Positions 27,127-36,567 of a stretch of DNA of 64,000 bases are shown piece by piece. Position 1 is the first letter of the stretch, and every line of letters starts with the position of its first letter. Source of the stretch: JAVBPE01 sp031549865 (GTDB taxonomy: Bacteria > Bacillota_I > Bacilli_A > Acholeplasmatales > Anaeroplasmataceae). The notes beneath the pieces were generated by a model. That model was not told the DNA's origin. It was given only the letters and a program-made list of their open reading frames with translations, and did not search any database. The translations under genes were made by a program, and so were the position numbers. The stretch covers positions 18,384 to 82,383 of the forward strand of contig JAVBPE010000011.1 in assembly GCA_031549865.1 (NCBI GenBank). Direction: 5' to 3'.

Positions 27127-28552
27127 ATAATTCTCCTATTATAAACCAAGATTTTGCCTCTGTTACTTTTACATTTACTAATTTCCCTATTAATGATTCA
27201 TCAGAAGAGTTAAAATGACATAACTTCATATTTTGTGTGTATCCACACATCATATTATCGCCATTTTTAGAAGGTCCATCAACTAGAACTTCTACTATTC
27301 TTCCAACAAATCGATTATTACCATCATAATAATATTGATTAACTAACTCGTTTAATTTAGCAAGTCTTTCTTTCTTTTCATCATCAGATATAATATCTTC
27401 CATTAATGCGGCTGGCGTTCCTTCTCTTTTAGAAAATATGAAAGTAAAGGCACCTTCAAATTTAACTTCATTTACTAATTTTAAAGTATTTTGAAACTCC
27501 AAATCAGTTTCATTAGGAAACCCTACAATAATATCTGTTGTAATAGATATGTCTGGTATTAATTCTTTAAGTTTTGCAATCTTTGATAAATAATCTTCAT
27601 ACGTATATTTTCGATTCATTTTCTTTAAAACATCATTGTCACCAGACTGAACAGGTAAATGTAGATGTGGCATTACACTATTAAGACTTGCCATCATATT
27701 AATTGTTTTATCATCTAAATCACGTGGGTGGCTTGTAGTAAATCTAATTCGATTAATTCCCGTTTTATCTAAATCAAATAATAAATCACCAAAAGTATAA
27801 TCAATATCAAAATCTTTTCCATATGCATTTACATTTTGGCCTAATAATGTTATTTCTTGATAACCAAGTTTTACAAGTTCATTTACTTCGTTTAATATAT
27901 CTTCCTTTGCACGAGAACGTTCTTTACCCCTAGTATATGGAACTATACAATAAGTACAAAATTCATCACAACCATACATTATATTAATCCAAGCTTTATG
28001 ATGAGATTCTCTTATTTTAGGTGCATTCTCTAATATTGCTCCTTGTGTTGAAATAACTTCTATTACTTTTGCTTTTGAAAAATATGCTTCATTCAAAAGT
28101 TTAGGAAGATCATATAAATTATGTGTTCCAAAAATAATATCAACAAAATAATAAGTTTCTAATAATTTTTTAGTTGCATTTTCTTCTTGAGGCATACATC
28201 CACATATACCTATTAACATATCTGGATTTTCTCTTTTGACACCTTTTAAGAGTCCCAAAACACCCCAAATTCTATTCTCAGCATTCTCTCTTATTGCGCA
28301 TGTATTAAGTAATACAACATCACTCTTATAGGGATCCGTGCTTCGTTTATAACCTATGCTTTCAAAAATGCCACTCATTACTTCACTGTCCGCTTCATTA
28401 CCTTGACAGCCATAAGTGAAAATGTAATATGTCTTACCAGAACCTAAATTTTCGTATTTATTTTCTGTTTTATATCTTATAGTTATAGTTTCTTCTTTTT
28501 TTCTATTTCTTGCTTTTTTCAAATCAGGAATAGATAATTTTATTTTCTTCAT
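27119..28552 (-). CDS. miaB: tRNA-2-methylthio-N6-dimethylallyladenosine synthase
   Basis: 477 residues. N-terminal UPF0004 domain with FTYGCQGNEADSE and the cluster cysteines, radical SAM motif CDEFCTYC near residue 195, and a C-terminal TRAM domain. Converts i6A37 made by MiaA into ms2i6A37 in tRNA. Precedes ricA and follows spoVS, the Bacillus order. Confidence 0.95.
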   Translation of the reverse strand: MKKIKLSIPDLKKARNRKKEETITIRYKTENKYENLGSGKTYYIFTYGCQGNEADSEVMSGIFESIGYKRSTDPYKSDVVLLNTCAIRENAENRIWGVLGLLKGVKRENPDMLIGICGCMPQEENATKKLLETYYFVDIIFGTHNLYDLPKLLNEAYFSKAKVIEVISTQGAILENAPKIRESHHKAWINIMYGCDEFCTYCIVPYTRGKERSRAKEDILNEVNELVKLGYQEITLLGQNVNAYGKDFDIDYTFGDLLFDLDKTGINRIRFTTSHPRDLDDKTINMMASLNSVMPHLHLPVQSGDNDVLKKMNRKYTYEDYLSKIAKLKELIPDISITTDIIVGFPNETDLEFQNTLKLVNEVKFEGAFTFIFSKREGTPAALMEDIISDDEKKERLAKLNELVNQYYYDGNNRFVGRIVEVLVDGPSKNGDNMMCGYTQNMKLCHFNSSDESLIGKLVNVKVTEAKSWFIIGELCE

Positions 28553-28599
28553 TTAAATCACCACTTAGAAGTATACTATAACATTAAATTTTTTTCAAT

Positions 28600-28626
28600 A
28601 AAATAAAAACGAACCACCAGGTTCGT
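28600..28626 (-). terminator. Terminator of spoVS
   Basis: Stem ACGAACC / GGTTCGT followed by TTTTATTTT on the minus strand, starting at the spoVS stop. Confidence 0.85.
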
Positions 28627-28886
28627 CATATTGCTTTTACAATTAATTTAATTGCTGTTCTTTCTTCTCCATCAATTAAAATATCAGAAAAAGCTGGAAT
28701 TAGTATTAAGTCTTTACCGGTTGGTGCGACGTATCCCCTAGCAATTGCAACTGCTTTAATTGCTTGATTTAATGCCCCTGCACCAATAGCTTGAATTTCG
28801 ACTTGATTTTTTGTGCGGAAGGCGTTAGACAAAGCTCCTGCAACACTACTTGATTTTGATTTTGATGATACTTTTAATATTTCCAT
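28626..28886 (-). CDS. spoVS: Stage V sporulation protein S
   Basis: 86 residues, exactly the family length and highly conserved: MEILKVSSKSKSSSVAGALS at the start, then AIGAGALNQAIKAVAIARGY. A small nucleic-acid-binding (Alba-like) protein; in B. subtilis it affects septation and coat assembly during sporulation. GGGAGGA before the ATG. Own terminator. Confidence 0.97.
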   Translation of the reverse strand: MEILKVSSKSKSSSVAGALSNAFRTKNQVEIQAIGAGALNQAIKAVAIARGYVAPTGKDLILIPAFSDILIDGEERTAIKLIVKAI

Positions 28887-28938
28887 AAAATCCTCCCTAA
28901 TTAAATATATGAGGATTAAAATTTAGATATGCCACAAA

Positions 28939-29706
28939 TTACTTTTTAAATTCTAAATGAATTGGAGTTATTTTACGTGCTGTAGGCCCAAAATCAAGTA
29001 AAACTGCATTGATTTGAATTGGACCACCTTCTACACCACACGGAGTAAACACGCCACTTCTAAAGCGATTGATTATACTATCTTTTGAATCACCTATTAC
29101 GCCATCCCTTGGTCCACACATTCCAATATCAGTGATTGCTAATGTTCCATTTTGTAACACTCTAGCATCATTAGTTTGCACATGGGTATGTGTTCCTAAT
29201 ATTGCAGCAACTTTTCCATCGAAATCTAATGAAAAAGCTATTTTTTCACTTGTAGCCTCAGCATGAAAATCGACAATAATATAATCAGAATCTAATTCAC
29301 TTAAAATTTTATCCATAGTTTGAAATGGACAATCTAAGCATAATTGATTCATATATATACGACCTAATAAATTGACTATCGTAATTTTTTTACCATTATA
29401 ATTTATATTCAAATATTTTTTCCCAGGCGCATCAAAAAAATTTGCTGGTCTACAAATATTTGCATCATTTATATAATCTTTTATTTCAGATTTTGAATAT
29501 GTATGATTTCCCATTGATAATCCTTGAAATCCAAGTTTCATCAATCGTTGATAATGTTCATAACTTAATCCTTTGCCCTTAGTTACATTTTCTGCATTAG
29601 CGAGTATTATATTAGGTTTATATGTATTTTTTATATATGCCATATTTTCTTCTAAGCATGATAATGTACTTTCACCTAAAATATCACCAAAATATAATAT
29701 CTTCAC
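28939..29706 (-). CDS. ymdB: YmdB-type metallophosphoesterase
   Basis: 255 residues. Metal-binding motifs of the YmdB/TIGR00282 family: GDILGE near residue 8, ANAENVTKGKGL, MGNHTYSKSE, DFHAEATSEK and GTHTHVQTND. In B. subtilis YmdB is a 2',3'-cyclic nucleotide phosphodiesterase needed for biofilm and sporulation gene expression. Starts with GTG, AGGAAGTG upstream. Next to rny as in many Firmicutes. Confidence 0.94.
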   Translation of the reverse strand: MKILYFGDILGESTLSCLEENMAYIKNTYKPNIILANAENVTKGKGLSYEHYQRLMKLGFQGLSMGNHTYSKSEIKDYINDANICRPANFFDAPGKKYLNINYNGKKITIVNLLGRIYMNQLCLDCPFQTMDKILSELDSDYIIVDFHAEATSEKIAFSLDFDGKVAAILGTHTHVQTNDARVLQNGTLAITDIGMCGPRDGVIGDSKDSIINRFRSGVFTPCGVEGGPIQINAVLLDFGPTARKITPIHLEFKK

Positions 29707-29782
29707 AAAAACACTTCCTTGCTAATAAATATTTTACCACAAACAATGTATATTTTAAAAGAAAAATGCAATATAAAATAAA

Positions 29783-29812
29783 AACTATAAGAATTTTGTT
29801 CTTATAGTTAAA
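29783..29812 (-). terminator. Terminator of rny
   Basis: Stem ACTATAAGAA / TTCTTATAGT followed by TTTTTATTTT on the minus strand. Confidence 0.85.
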
Positions 29813-29818
29813 ATTTAA

Positions 29819-31396
29819 TTATTTTGCTGTATCAACTGCACGTGTTTCTCTTATAACAGTAACTTTAATAGTTCCAGGATATGAAAGTTTGCTTTCAATT
29901 TCTTCTTTTATTTTGCGAGCAATTGTAATAGTTTGTAAATCATCTACTTCTTCTGGATTTACAATTACACGAACTTCACGTCCTGCTTGTATTGCAAAAC
30001 TTGAAGCAACACCCTTGATACTATTTGAAATGTTTTCTAAGTTTTCTAAACGTTTAGTATAATTCTCTAATGAATCGCTACGAGCCCCTGGTCGTGCTGA
30101 TGATAATGCATCTGCTGCTGCAATTAAAACCGCAATAATTGATTTTGGAGCAACATCTTCATGATGTGATGCAATAGCATCAATAACTTCTTTTGGTTCA
30201 TGGTATTTCATTGCTAATTCTACACCAATATCAACATGTGACCCTTCAATTTCATGGTCAACAGCTTTACCGATATCATGTAATAAACCAGCACGTCTTG
30301 CTAATATTTCATTTTCTCCTAATTCAGAAGCCAATTTACCAGCAATCATAGATGTTTCAATTGAATGCTTTAATACATTTTGCCCGTAACTTGTACGATA
30401 ATATAATCTTCCAATTAATCGTACTAAATCTGGATGTATTTTGCCAATTCCCGCTTTAAATACGGCTTCTTCACCTTTTTCACGGATATCTAATTCTATT
30501 TCACTACGACATCTTTCTACTACTTCTTCAATTCTTGCAGGGTGAATTCTTCCATCACTTACTAAAATCTCTAACGATTTCTTAGCAATTTCTCTTCTAA
30601 CAGGATCAAATCCACTTAAAACTACTGCCTCTGGAGTATCATCAATAATCAAATCTACACCAGTTAATGATTCAATAGTTCTAATATTTCTTCCTTCGCG
30701 ACCAATAATACGCCCCTTCATTTCATCAACAGGTAATGAAACTGTAGACACCGTAGATTCACCAGCAGTTTCTCCAGCATATTTTTGGATAGCAAGGGAT
30801 AAAATATTTTTAGCCTTTGCCTTTACTTCAGCTTTCGCCTTTTCTTCTTCTTCTCTGATGAACGTCGCCATTTCAACCTTCATTTCTTCGCTTACTTTAG
30901 CCATAATTAAGTCTTTAGCTTGTTCACGAGTAAGATTGGCAATTTCTGACAACTTAGTCTCTTGTTGTTTTAGTACTTGATCCACCTTAATATTTAGTTG
31001 TTCTAATTCGGTCTTTTTCTCATCTAATTTATTTTCTTTAACACTAAGTATTTCTTCACGACGATCTAAGTTAACGCTTCTTCTATCAAGTGTATCTTCA
31101 CGTTGGTTAAGCTTGCTTTCAAGTTCAACTACAACAGCCTTTCTTTCCTTAATATCTTTTTCCGCTTCTTGTTTCAAAGAAATAATTTCTTGTTTTGTTT
31201 CATAAATTGATTCTTTTTTAGTTCTTTCTGCTTCAATTTTAGCATCATCAAGTATTTTTTCAGACGCTTCTTTTGTTTTCGCAAAAGACTTCTCGTGCAT
31301 AAATACACGTACTAAATAACCACCTATTAAACCTACAGCTAAACAAATAATGGATAAAGTAACATAAATGCCAACGTTTAAAAACATTGTTAACAT
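29819..31396 (-). CDS. rny: Ribonuclease Y
   Basis: 525 residues: N-terminal membrane anchor (about 5-28), a long coiled coil (about 35-200), KH domain with GRIIGREGRNIRTIE, and HD domain with LLHDIGKAVDHE. It is the membrane endoribonuclease that starts mRNA decay. Its partner-type genes ricA and ymdB are close by. GGAGGATATAT before the ATG and a strong promoter upstream. Confidence 0.98.
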   Translation of the reverse strand: MLTMFLNVGIYVTLSIICLAVGLIGGYLVRVFMHEKSFAKTKEASEKILDDAKIEAERTKKESIYETKQEIISLKQEAEKDIKERKAVVVELESKLNQREDTLDRRSVNLDRREEILSVKENKLDEKKTELEQLNIKVDQVLKQQETKLSEIANLTREQAKDLIMAKVSEEMKVEMATFIREEEEKAKAEVKAKAKNILSLAIQKYAGETAGESTVSTVSLPVDEMKGRIIGREGRNIRTIESLTGVDLIIDDTPEAVVLSGFDPVRREIAKKSLEILVSDGRIHPARIEEVVERCRSEIELDIREKGEEAVFKAGIGKIHPDLVRLIGRLYYRTSYGQNVLKHSIETSMIAGKLASELGENEILARRAGLLHDIGKAVDHEIEGSHVDIGVELAMKYHEPKEVIDAIASHHEDVAPKSIIAVLIAAADALSSARPGARSDSLENYTKRLENLENISNSIKGVASSFAIQAGREVRVIVNPEEVDDLQTITIARKIKEEIESKLSYPGTIKVTVIRETRAVDTAK

Positions 31397-31483
31397 ATAT
31401 ATCCTCCATTTTGTAAGTTTATACTCATTTTAATGAGTTATATCGAGTTTGTAAATAATCCCTTTTAATCAAACCACTATTTT

Positions 31484-31512
31484 ATTATACAAAATTTTGG
31501 CGTTATAGTCAA
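31484..31512 (-). promoter_or_regulatory. Sigma-A promoter of rny
   Basis: TTGACT, 17-base spacer, TATAAT on the minus strand; leader of about 80 bases contains a small palindrome ACTCATTTTAATGAGT (about 31422-31437). Confidence 0.7.
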
Positions 31513-31531
31513 TGAAAAATAACCTTTTCTA

Positions 31532-31560
31532 TTGAATTTATCTTCACTTTAAGATAAAAT
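31532..31560 (+). promoter_or_regulatory. Promoter of the 209-residue membrane protein
   Basis: TTGAAT, 17-base spacer, TAAAAT, 33 bases before the chosen ATG; divergent from the rny promoter. Confidence 0.55.
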
Positions 31561-31592
31561 AATTATAATGTTTAGTCTATATGGAGGATTAT

Positions 31593-32222
31593 ATGAAATC
31601 AAATGATATAAATAAAAAAAATAAAGCAAAAGAAAAAAGAATTATAAAGCCAAAAAGAGTTAGTGTACGAATTATATTTTTAAGTATTATAGTGGCAGTT
31701 GTAGTAATAACTCCGATATTATTATTTATTTTCACATATAAAAATAACAATGTAACTCCATTTGAGAGCGAAACTACAGCTGAATACGTAAAATCTGATG
31801 CTTTACCATTTGAATTCGATTTTTATTGTACGGATTATCAAGGTTCTTCTCCTAATACTGTGAGATTTACTGCAGCAGCATATAAGCAAACTTCAACTTC
31901 TACTATTTCAAATATAAAGTACAAAGTATGTATTGCTAATGATTGGGCTGGTTATTTATCAAATACATCTTCATCTCGTGAATTAACATTAGCTGAAACT
32001 AAGGAAAAAGCAACATATGGTGCCACAGTAATTTCGAATTACGATTTAGTATATCCAAAAAGAGTTCTTCTAATTATTAATATTAAAGAACCAACTGCTT
32101 ATGTAAATATTACTTATACTGAAAAGAAATTAGGATCAACTGAATCAACTACCAAATCTTATATTTTAACTTATTCTTATTCAGCATTTTTCATTAATTC
32201 AGCTATTGGTGGATTAAATTAA
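31593..32222 (+). CDS. Uncharacterised membrane-anchored protein
   Basis: 209 residues; family not recognised. A basic cytoplasmic N-terminus (about 1-25, rich in K and R) leads into one membrane span at about 26-48, and the rest is probably extracellular, rich in Ser, Thr and Tyr with alternating strand pattern, suggesting a beta-rich domain. The ATG at 31593 follows GGAGG by six bases; an ATG twelve bases earlier is part of that site. Single gene with its own promoter and terminator, convergent with recA. Confidence 0.75.
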   Translation: MKSNDINKKNKAKEKRIIKPKRVSVRIIFLSIIVAVVVITPILLFIFTYKNNNVTPFESETTAEYVKSDALPFEFDFYCTDYQGSSPNTVRFTAAAYKQTSTSTISNIKYKVCIANDWAGYLSNTSSSRELTLAETKEKATYGATVISNYDLVYPKRVLLIINIKEPTAYVNITYTEKKLGSTESTTKSYILTYSYSAFFINSAIGGLN

Positions 32223-32248
32223 AAAGCACATTAAATGTGCTTTTTTTT
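32221..32248 (+). terminator. Bidirectional terminator between the membrane protein gene and recA
   Basis: Stem AAAAAGCACA / TGTGCTTTTT flanked by A and T runs; serves both converging genes. Confidence 0.85.
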
Positions 32249-33221
32249 ACATTATTTTTCGTATTTGAGTTTCAATTTCATTTAAAATTTCTGGGTTTTG
32301 TTTCAAAAACATTTTTGTATTTTCTCTACCTTGCCCAATCTTATTTCCATTATAACTAAACCATGCGCCAGCTTTTTGAATTATTTCTAATTCAACAGCC
32401 ATATCCACTAATTCACCTTCATGAGAAATACCAATTCCATAAATTACATCAACTTCTGCACTTCTAAATGGAGGAGCTACTTTATTTTTAACAACTTTTA
32501 CAGTAGTTCTATTACCAATAGGCACTGTCCCATCTTTTATTTGTTCACCACGTCGAATGTCAAGTCTAACTGATGAATAGAATTTTAATGCACGTCCACC
32601 AGTAGTTGTTTCAGGTGATCCAAACATAACTCCTACTTTTTCTCTGATTTGATTGATAAATATAGCAACACATTTTGTCTTTGAAATAATTCCTGATAAT
32701 TTACGCATTGCTTGACTCATAAGTCTTGCATGTAATCCAACATGTGAATCACCCATTTCACCATTTAATTCCGCTTCTGGAACTAGGGCTGCAACAGAGT
32801 CAATAACTATAATATCAATACTACCGCTTTCAATTAGGGCCTCAGCAATATCTAACGCTTGTTCACCATTGTCTGGTTGGGATAAGATTAGATTTTCAAT
32901 ATCTACTCCTAATGCTTTAGCATAGGTAGGATCTAAAGCATGTTCAGCATCGATAAATGCTGCAAAACCACCATCTTTTTGCGCCTTTGCAATTGCATGC
33001 AATGCAAATGTTGTTTTACCTGAAGATTCAGGTCCATAAATTTCAATAATTCTTCCCTTAGGATAACCACCAACACCAAGGGCTTTATCTAAAGCAAGTG
33101 ATCCAGAAGAAATTACTTCTATTTTTTGTGGTTGATCACCTAAACGCATTATTGAACCTTTTCCAAATTCTTTTTCAATTTGTTTTAATGCTGTGTTTAA
33201 AGCTGTTTCACGTTCATTCAT
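32247..33221 (-). CDS. recA: Recombinase RecA
   Basis: 324 residues, slightly short of the usual 340-350, the difference being in the C-terminal tail. Walker A GPESSGKTTFAL near residues 64-75, FIDAEHALDP, and MAT-type loops GVMFGSPETTTGG. Catalyses strand exchange and triggers SOS repressor cleavage. No obvious own promoter; likely cotranscribed with pgsA, 43 bases upstream. Confidence 0.98.
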   Translation of the reverse strand: MNERETALNTALKQIEKEFGKGSIMRLGDQPQKIEVISSGSLALDKALGVGGYPKGRIIEIYGPESSGKTTFALHAIAKAQKDGGFAAFIDAEHALDPTYAKALGVDIENLILSQPDNGEQALDIAEALIESGSIDIIVIDSVAALVPEAELNGEMGDSHVGLHARLMSQAMRKLSGIISKTKCVAIFINQIREKVGVMFGSPETTTGGRALKFYSSVRLDIRRGEQIKDGTVPIGNRTTVKVVKNKVAPPFRSAEVDVIYGIGISHEGELVDMAVELEIIQKAGAWFSYNGNKIGQGRENTKMFLKQNPEILNEIETQIRKIM

Positions 33222-33264
33222 AAATTCACCTCATATTTTATAATTACATCTTTTAATAATTTTA

Positions 33265-33852
33265 CTAAATTGATTCTAAAATCACTTTTTTATTTTTCCA
33301 AAAGTAATCAACACCAGAAATTACAGTTAATAAACAAGCAACATATAATATTATTTCTCCAATATAATATACAACATCATGTGATTGATAGAAGAATAAT
33401 ACAAACAGTGCGGCCATTGTAGTTGCTGTTTTATATTTACCTAATTTAGAAGCTGCAATAACATTTCCTCTTTCCACTGCTACCATTCTAATTCCAGAAA
33501 CCAAAAATTCTCTTATTATTATTACTATAAAAATCCACATTGGAACAACTCCATCAGTGTTATGAATATTGGCTTGACTAAGCAATATACTCATAGCGGC
33601 AAACACAAGCATTTTATCAGCAAGTGGATCAGCAAATTTTCCAAATGTTGTAACTAGATTATATTTTCTAGCTATTTTACCATCTAACATATCTGTAAAA
33701 GATGCAATTATAAAAATTATAGCACCTATAAAATTAGCATAACTTATATTAAGGAATATAACATTCGATTTTAAATATGGTATATAAAAAAGAATAACCA
33801 TCACAGGAATCAAAAGTATTCTTAGCATTGTTAATTTATTTGGCAAAGTCAT
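33265..33852 (-). CDS. pgsA: CDP-diacylglycerol-glycerol-3-phosphate 3-phosphatidyltransferase
   Basis: 195 residues with four to six membrane spans and the CDP-alcohol phosphotransferase motif: DMLDGKIARK followed by GKFADPLADK, giving the D..D...G...D...D metal and CDP site. Makes phosphatidylglycerol phosphate. The glycerol 3-phosphate substrate is the product of GpsA. GAGGTGATT before the ATG. pgsA-recA order as in Bacillus. Confidence 0.95.
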   Translation of the reverse strand: MTLPNKLTMLRILLIPVMVILFYIPYLKSNVIFLNISYANFIGAIIFIIASFTDMLDGKIARKYNLVTTFGKFADPLADKMLVFAAMSILLSQANIHNTDGVVPMWIFIVIIIREFLVSGIRMVAVERGNVIAASKLGKYKTATTMAALFVLFFYQSHDVVYYIGEIILYVACLLTVISGVDYFWKNKKVILESI

Positions 33853-33870
33853 AAAATCACCTCAAGGTTA

Positions 33871-33899
33871 ATTATACCATAATAAAAAGGCATTTAAAA
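33871..33899 (-). promoter_or_regulatory. Promoter of pgsA-recA
   Basis: Extended -10 TGGTATAAT with a weak -35 TTTTAA at 17 bases, on the minus strand. It overlaps the preceding terminator. Confidence 0.45.
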
Positions 33900-33912
33900 G
33901 TAATTAAATGCC
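33884..33912 (-). terminator. Terminator after the small gene downstream of gpr
   Basis: Stem GGCATTTAA / TTAAATGCC followed by TTTTTATT on the minus strand; the stem includes the stop codon. Confidence 0.7.
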
Positions 33913-34182
33913 AAAAATTAATTCTAATCCCTTTGTAATCAAAGAGAATACACCTACCACAACAACATATAAAATTTTGTCAATAAATTTTGCCACAATA
34001 ACAAATAGATTGCTAGTATCCTCTACGACTGTTGGAAGAACTATATCTTCACTAATAATAATTTCGCTATCAGTTATCTCACTACTAGCTGCTGATGCAT
34101 TACTATTAGAAAACAAGCTTCCTACAATAAGTCCAATAGAGAATAAAAGAACAATTAATAATATCATTGTTTTTTTATTCAT
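33904..34182 (-). CDS. Small uncharacterised two-span membrane protein next to gpr
   Basis: 92 residues, family not recognised. Hydrophobic at about 5-24 (signal or anchor) and 69-91, with an acidic, Ser- and Ile-rich linker between. The ATG at 34182 is chosen because GGTGAG lies just before it; the frame can be extended by nine codons but without a ribosome-binding site. It follows gpr, the place of spoIIP in B. subtilis, but shows no similarity to SpoIIP. Confidence 0.65.
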   Translation of the reverse strand: MNKKTMILLIVLLFSIGLIVGSLFSNSNASAASSEITDSEIIISEDIVLPTVVEDTSNLFVIVAKFIDKILYVVVVGVFSLITKGLELIFGI

Positions 34183-34227
34183 AATCTCACCCACAATAAG
34201 TATATTCAAAGTATTTGTTGATATTTG

Positions 34228-35085
34228 TTAATTTAAGTCATGTACGCTAATATTAATTGCTCTTGATATAACTTCTGCAATATCTTCTATCTTTTGATCT
34301 ATTTCTTTCAATGTCAAAAAGAAACTTGGAAATTCTATATTATTAATTTGGCTAACAATATCTTTTTTATTTTCAACCTTAATATTATCTACAATTTCAT
34401 TTCTTATACATTCAATGTCGACTACAGTTGGTATTCCAATAGCAACAACATTTGTATTCAAAGTTCTACTTGAAAGTTCTTTTCTTGTATTACCAACTCC
34501 ACTTCCAGGTGATATACCTGCAGAAGTAACTTGAATGCTCTTTGCCACGCGGTGGATACTTCTTGAAGCTAAAGCATCAATTACGATTACAAGTTTTGGT
34601 TTTATTCTACCAACAATACTTGATATAATATCTGATGTTTCCATTCCTGTCTGTGCCATTACTCCAGGGGCCAAGGCAATTACTCGTCCAAAATTATCAA
34701 TCTCATCATCAAGTTCAAACATATGGTTTGTTACTATGATTCGTTCAATTACAGATGGTCCCAAGCTATCTGGAGTTATTTTAGTATTACCTAAACCTAC
34801 AATAAATACTTTATCATTCTTTTTTATTTTAAAATGAAGTAATAGTTCTTTAATAATATTACTAAGAATAGTCACTACTTTTTCTTCTTCATCATGAATT
34901 GCTTCAATAAAAGAATCAGTTTGAATAGTATAATATAATCCAGGATTTTTATGAACTTTTTTAGCTTCTTCTTCATCTAACACTATCTTATTTACTATAC
35001 AATCATTTATATTTTTTTCATATTCTTTATGAAAACTTTTGCTTATTTCTTCTATTGCTAAATCTGTTCTACCATATTTTTTCAT
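34228..35085 (-). CDS. gpr: Germination protease
   Basis: 285 residues of peptidase family A25, shorter than the 368-residue Bacillus enzyme. RTDLAIEEI at the N-terminus resembles the zymogen processing site region; FIVGLGNTKITPDSLGP and VIVIDALASRS carry the two aspartates aligned with the catalytic pair of Bacillus GPR. It degrades small acid-soluble spore proteins when the spore germinates. Its presence implies that SASPs exist elsewhere in the genome. Confidence 0.94.
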   Translation of the reverse strand: MKKYGRTDLAIEEISKSFHKEYEKNINDCIVNKIVLDEEEAKKVHKNPGLYYTIQTDSFIEAIHDEEEKVVTILSNIIKELLLHFKIKKNDKVFIVGLGNTKITPDSLGPSVIERIIVTNHMFELDDEIDNFGRVIALAPGVMAQTGMETSDIISSIVGRIKPKLVIVIDALASRSIHRVAKSIQVTSAGISPGSGVGNTRKELSSRTLNTNVVAIGIPTVVDIECIRNEIVDNIKVENKKDIVSQINNIEFPSFFLTLKEIDQKIEDIAEVISRAINISVHDLN

Positions 35086-35174
35086 TATATCTTGCCTTTC
35101 AGTCTATTTATTAATTATTTTTACCTAATTATAAAAAAACATACAAAATAATCGATATTATTTTCAATTTTATC

Positions 35175-35203
35175 TTGATTATTTTTTCCGATTTTGATAT
35201 AAT
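35175..35203 (+). promoter_or_regulatory. Sigma-A promoter of rpsT
   Basis: TTGATT, 17-base spacer, TATAAT, 30 bases before the rpsT ATG. Confidence 0.75.
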
Positions 35204-35232
35204 AGGAAAGCGTGAATGATGGAGGTGAAATC

Positions 35233-35493
35233 ATGGCAAACATTAAACAACAAATCAAACGTGTTAAAACAAATGAAAAAGCTAGACAAAGAAATGTTGC
35301 ATTCAAATCAGGAATGAAAACTGCTATCAAAGCTGTATTCACTGCTGTAACAAATAAAAACACTGAAGCTGCTGCTGCTGCATTATCTATAGCATATAAA
35401 AAATTAGACAAAGCTCAAGCTAAAGGCATCGTTCATAAAAATTTCGTTGCAAGAAAAAAATCAGAACTTTCTAAAGCTGTTAATACTCTATAA
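35233..35493 (+). CDS. rpsT: 30S ribosomal protein S20
   Basis: 86 residues, standard length. MANIKQQIKRVKTNEKARQR is the family N-terminus, followed by a helix rich in Ala and Lys and HKNFVARKKSELSKAV at the end. Binds 16S rRNA early in assembly. The ATG at 35233 has GGAGGTGA upstream; an ATG seven codons earlier lies before the ribosome-binding site. Divergent from gpr, convergent with holA; the holA-rpsT neighbourhood is conserved in Firmicutes. Confidence 0.97.
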   Translation: MANIKQQIKRVKTNEKARQRNVAFKSGMKTAIKAVFTAVTNKNTEAAAAALSIAYKKLDKAQAKGIVHKNFVARKKSELSKAVNTL

Positions 35494-35505
35494 TATTATA
35501 TATTT

Positions 35506-35533
35506 GAAAAAAAAGACAATAGTCTTTTTTTTT
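35506..35533 (+). terminator. Terminator of rpsT
   Basis: Stem AAAAAAGAC / GTCTTTTTT then T-run, shortly after the stop. Confidence 0.8.
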
Positions 35534-35540
35534 GCTTTAT

Positions 35541-35567
35541 AAAAAAAATATCTACTTAATAGATATT
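35541..35567 (-). terminator. Terminator of holA
   Basis: Stem AAATATCTA / TAGATATTT then T-run on the minus strand, next to the holA stop. Confidence 0.7.
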
Positions 35568-36509
35568 TTATCTTAATAAATATAATTGCAATCCCAAATC
35601 AGCATCAGTTTTACCCATTTTAATGTCATTTTCTAAATCAGATAATAAATTAACATTTAATTCAATATCTGATAAACTTGATTCAGAAGCATTTTTCATC
35701 ATATAATACGCCCTTCCGGCTTTAACATTATAGATTCGTGCGATATCATCTTTTCCCATACCACCAATTATAAGTTTTTTTACTGCATAAATTTCTTGAA
35801 ATTTATTCAATAACATTGAAATAATATACATTTCTTTTGCACTTTGACTTGTCATATCAATACATACATGCATTGCTCTTTGCTTATCTTTTTTCAAGAC
35901 TGCTGTTACAAGTTCATAAACGTTTGTTTCCAAATTTTTAGGAACTAATATATCAACATCTTTTCTTGTTACTCGTCTTTGATCAAAACAATATGATTTT
36001 AGTTTCTCAATTTCAACATTTAAATTAGATACATTATCTACTTCAGAAACCAAAAGCTCAATTGCATCTTTTTCAATAACATATCCAGCTTTAGAAAAAT
36101 TATTAAATGCTATTGATGATAGGTCACTTTCTCCACAAATGAATTTAACATAATTAGTAAGTTTACTCATTTGTTTAAAAATACTATTAGATTCATCCAC
36201 TTTCTTAGAAAAAACAATAATTAAAACTGTACTCTTAGATGGTCGTTTTAAATAATCTAAAAAATTATTGATATATTTTTCATTTATCGTATCAGATAAT
36301 AATATTTGTGAATTTTTAACAATTAAACACTTATATTCTGTTAAAAATGGAATAGTTTGAATAGATTCTAATAAAGTAAGAATTGATTCATCTTCTAAGT
36401 CAATTACTGTCTCATCAAATGAAGCATTAATGTTCTTTTCAATAGATTCGATTTGAGTGGAAATTTGGTCATAATCATCACCATAAATTAAAAAATTTAA
36501 ATCTTTCAT
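35568..36509 (-). CDS. holA: DNA polymerase III subunit delta
   Basis: 313 residues with the three-domain clamp-loader fold pattern of HolA: N-terminal FLIYGDDYDQI, TEYKCLIVKNSQILL, and the C-terminal helical collar with ELVTAVLKKDKQRA and GRAYYMMKNA. It opens the beta clamp in the replication clamp loader. Position between comEC and rpsT is typical for Firmicutes. AGGTG before the ATG, and an extended -10 (TGATATAAT) just upstream suggests its own promoter. Confidence 0.92.
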   Translation of the reverse strand: MKDLNFLIYGDDYDQISTQIESIEKNINASFDETVIDLEDESILTLLESIQTIPFLTEYKCLIVKNSQILLSDTINEKYINNFLDYLKRPSKSTVLIIVFSKKVDESNSIFKQMSKLTNYVKFICGESDLSSIAFNNFSKAGYVIEKDAIELLVSEVDNVSNLNVEIEKLKSYCFDQRRVTRKDVDILVPKNLETNVYELVTAVLKKDKQRAMHVCIDMTSQSAKEMYIISMLLNKFQEIYAVKKLIIGGMGKDDIARIYNVKAGRAYYMMKNASESSLSDIELNVNLLSDLENDIKMGKTDADLGLQLYLLR

Positions 36510-36567
36510 TTAAAAACACCTCAAGGTTCATTATATCATAATTAAGTAACAAGTAGGCAATTTATTT

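Noticed and set aside
35121..35411. Minus-strand frame opposite rpsT
   Set aside because: Antisense shadow of a well-supported ribosomal protein gene.
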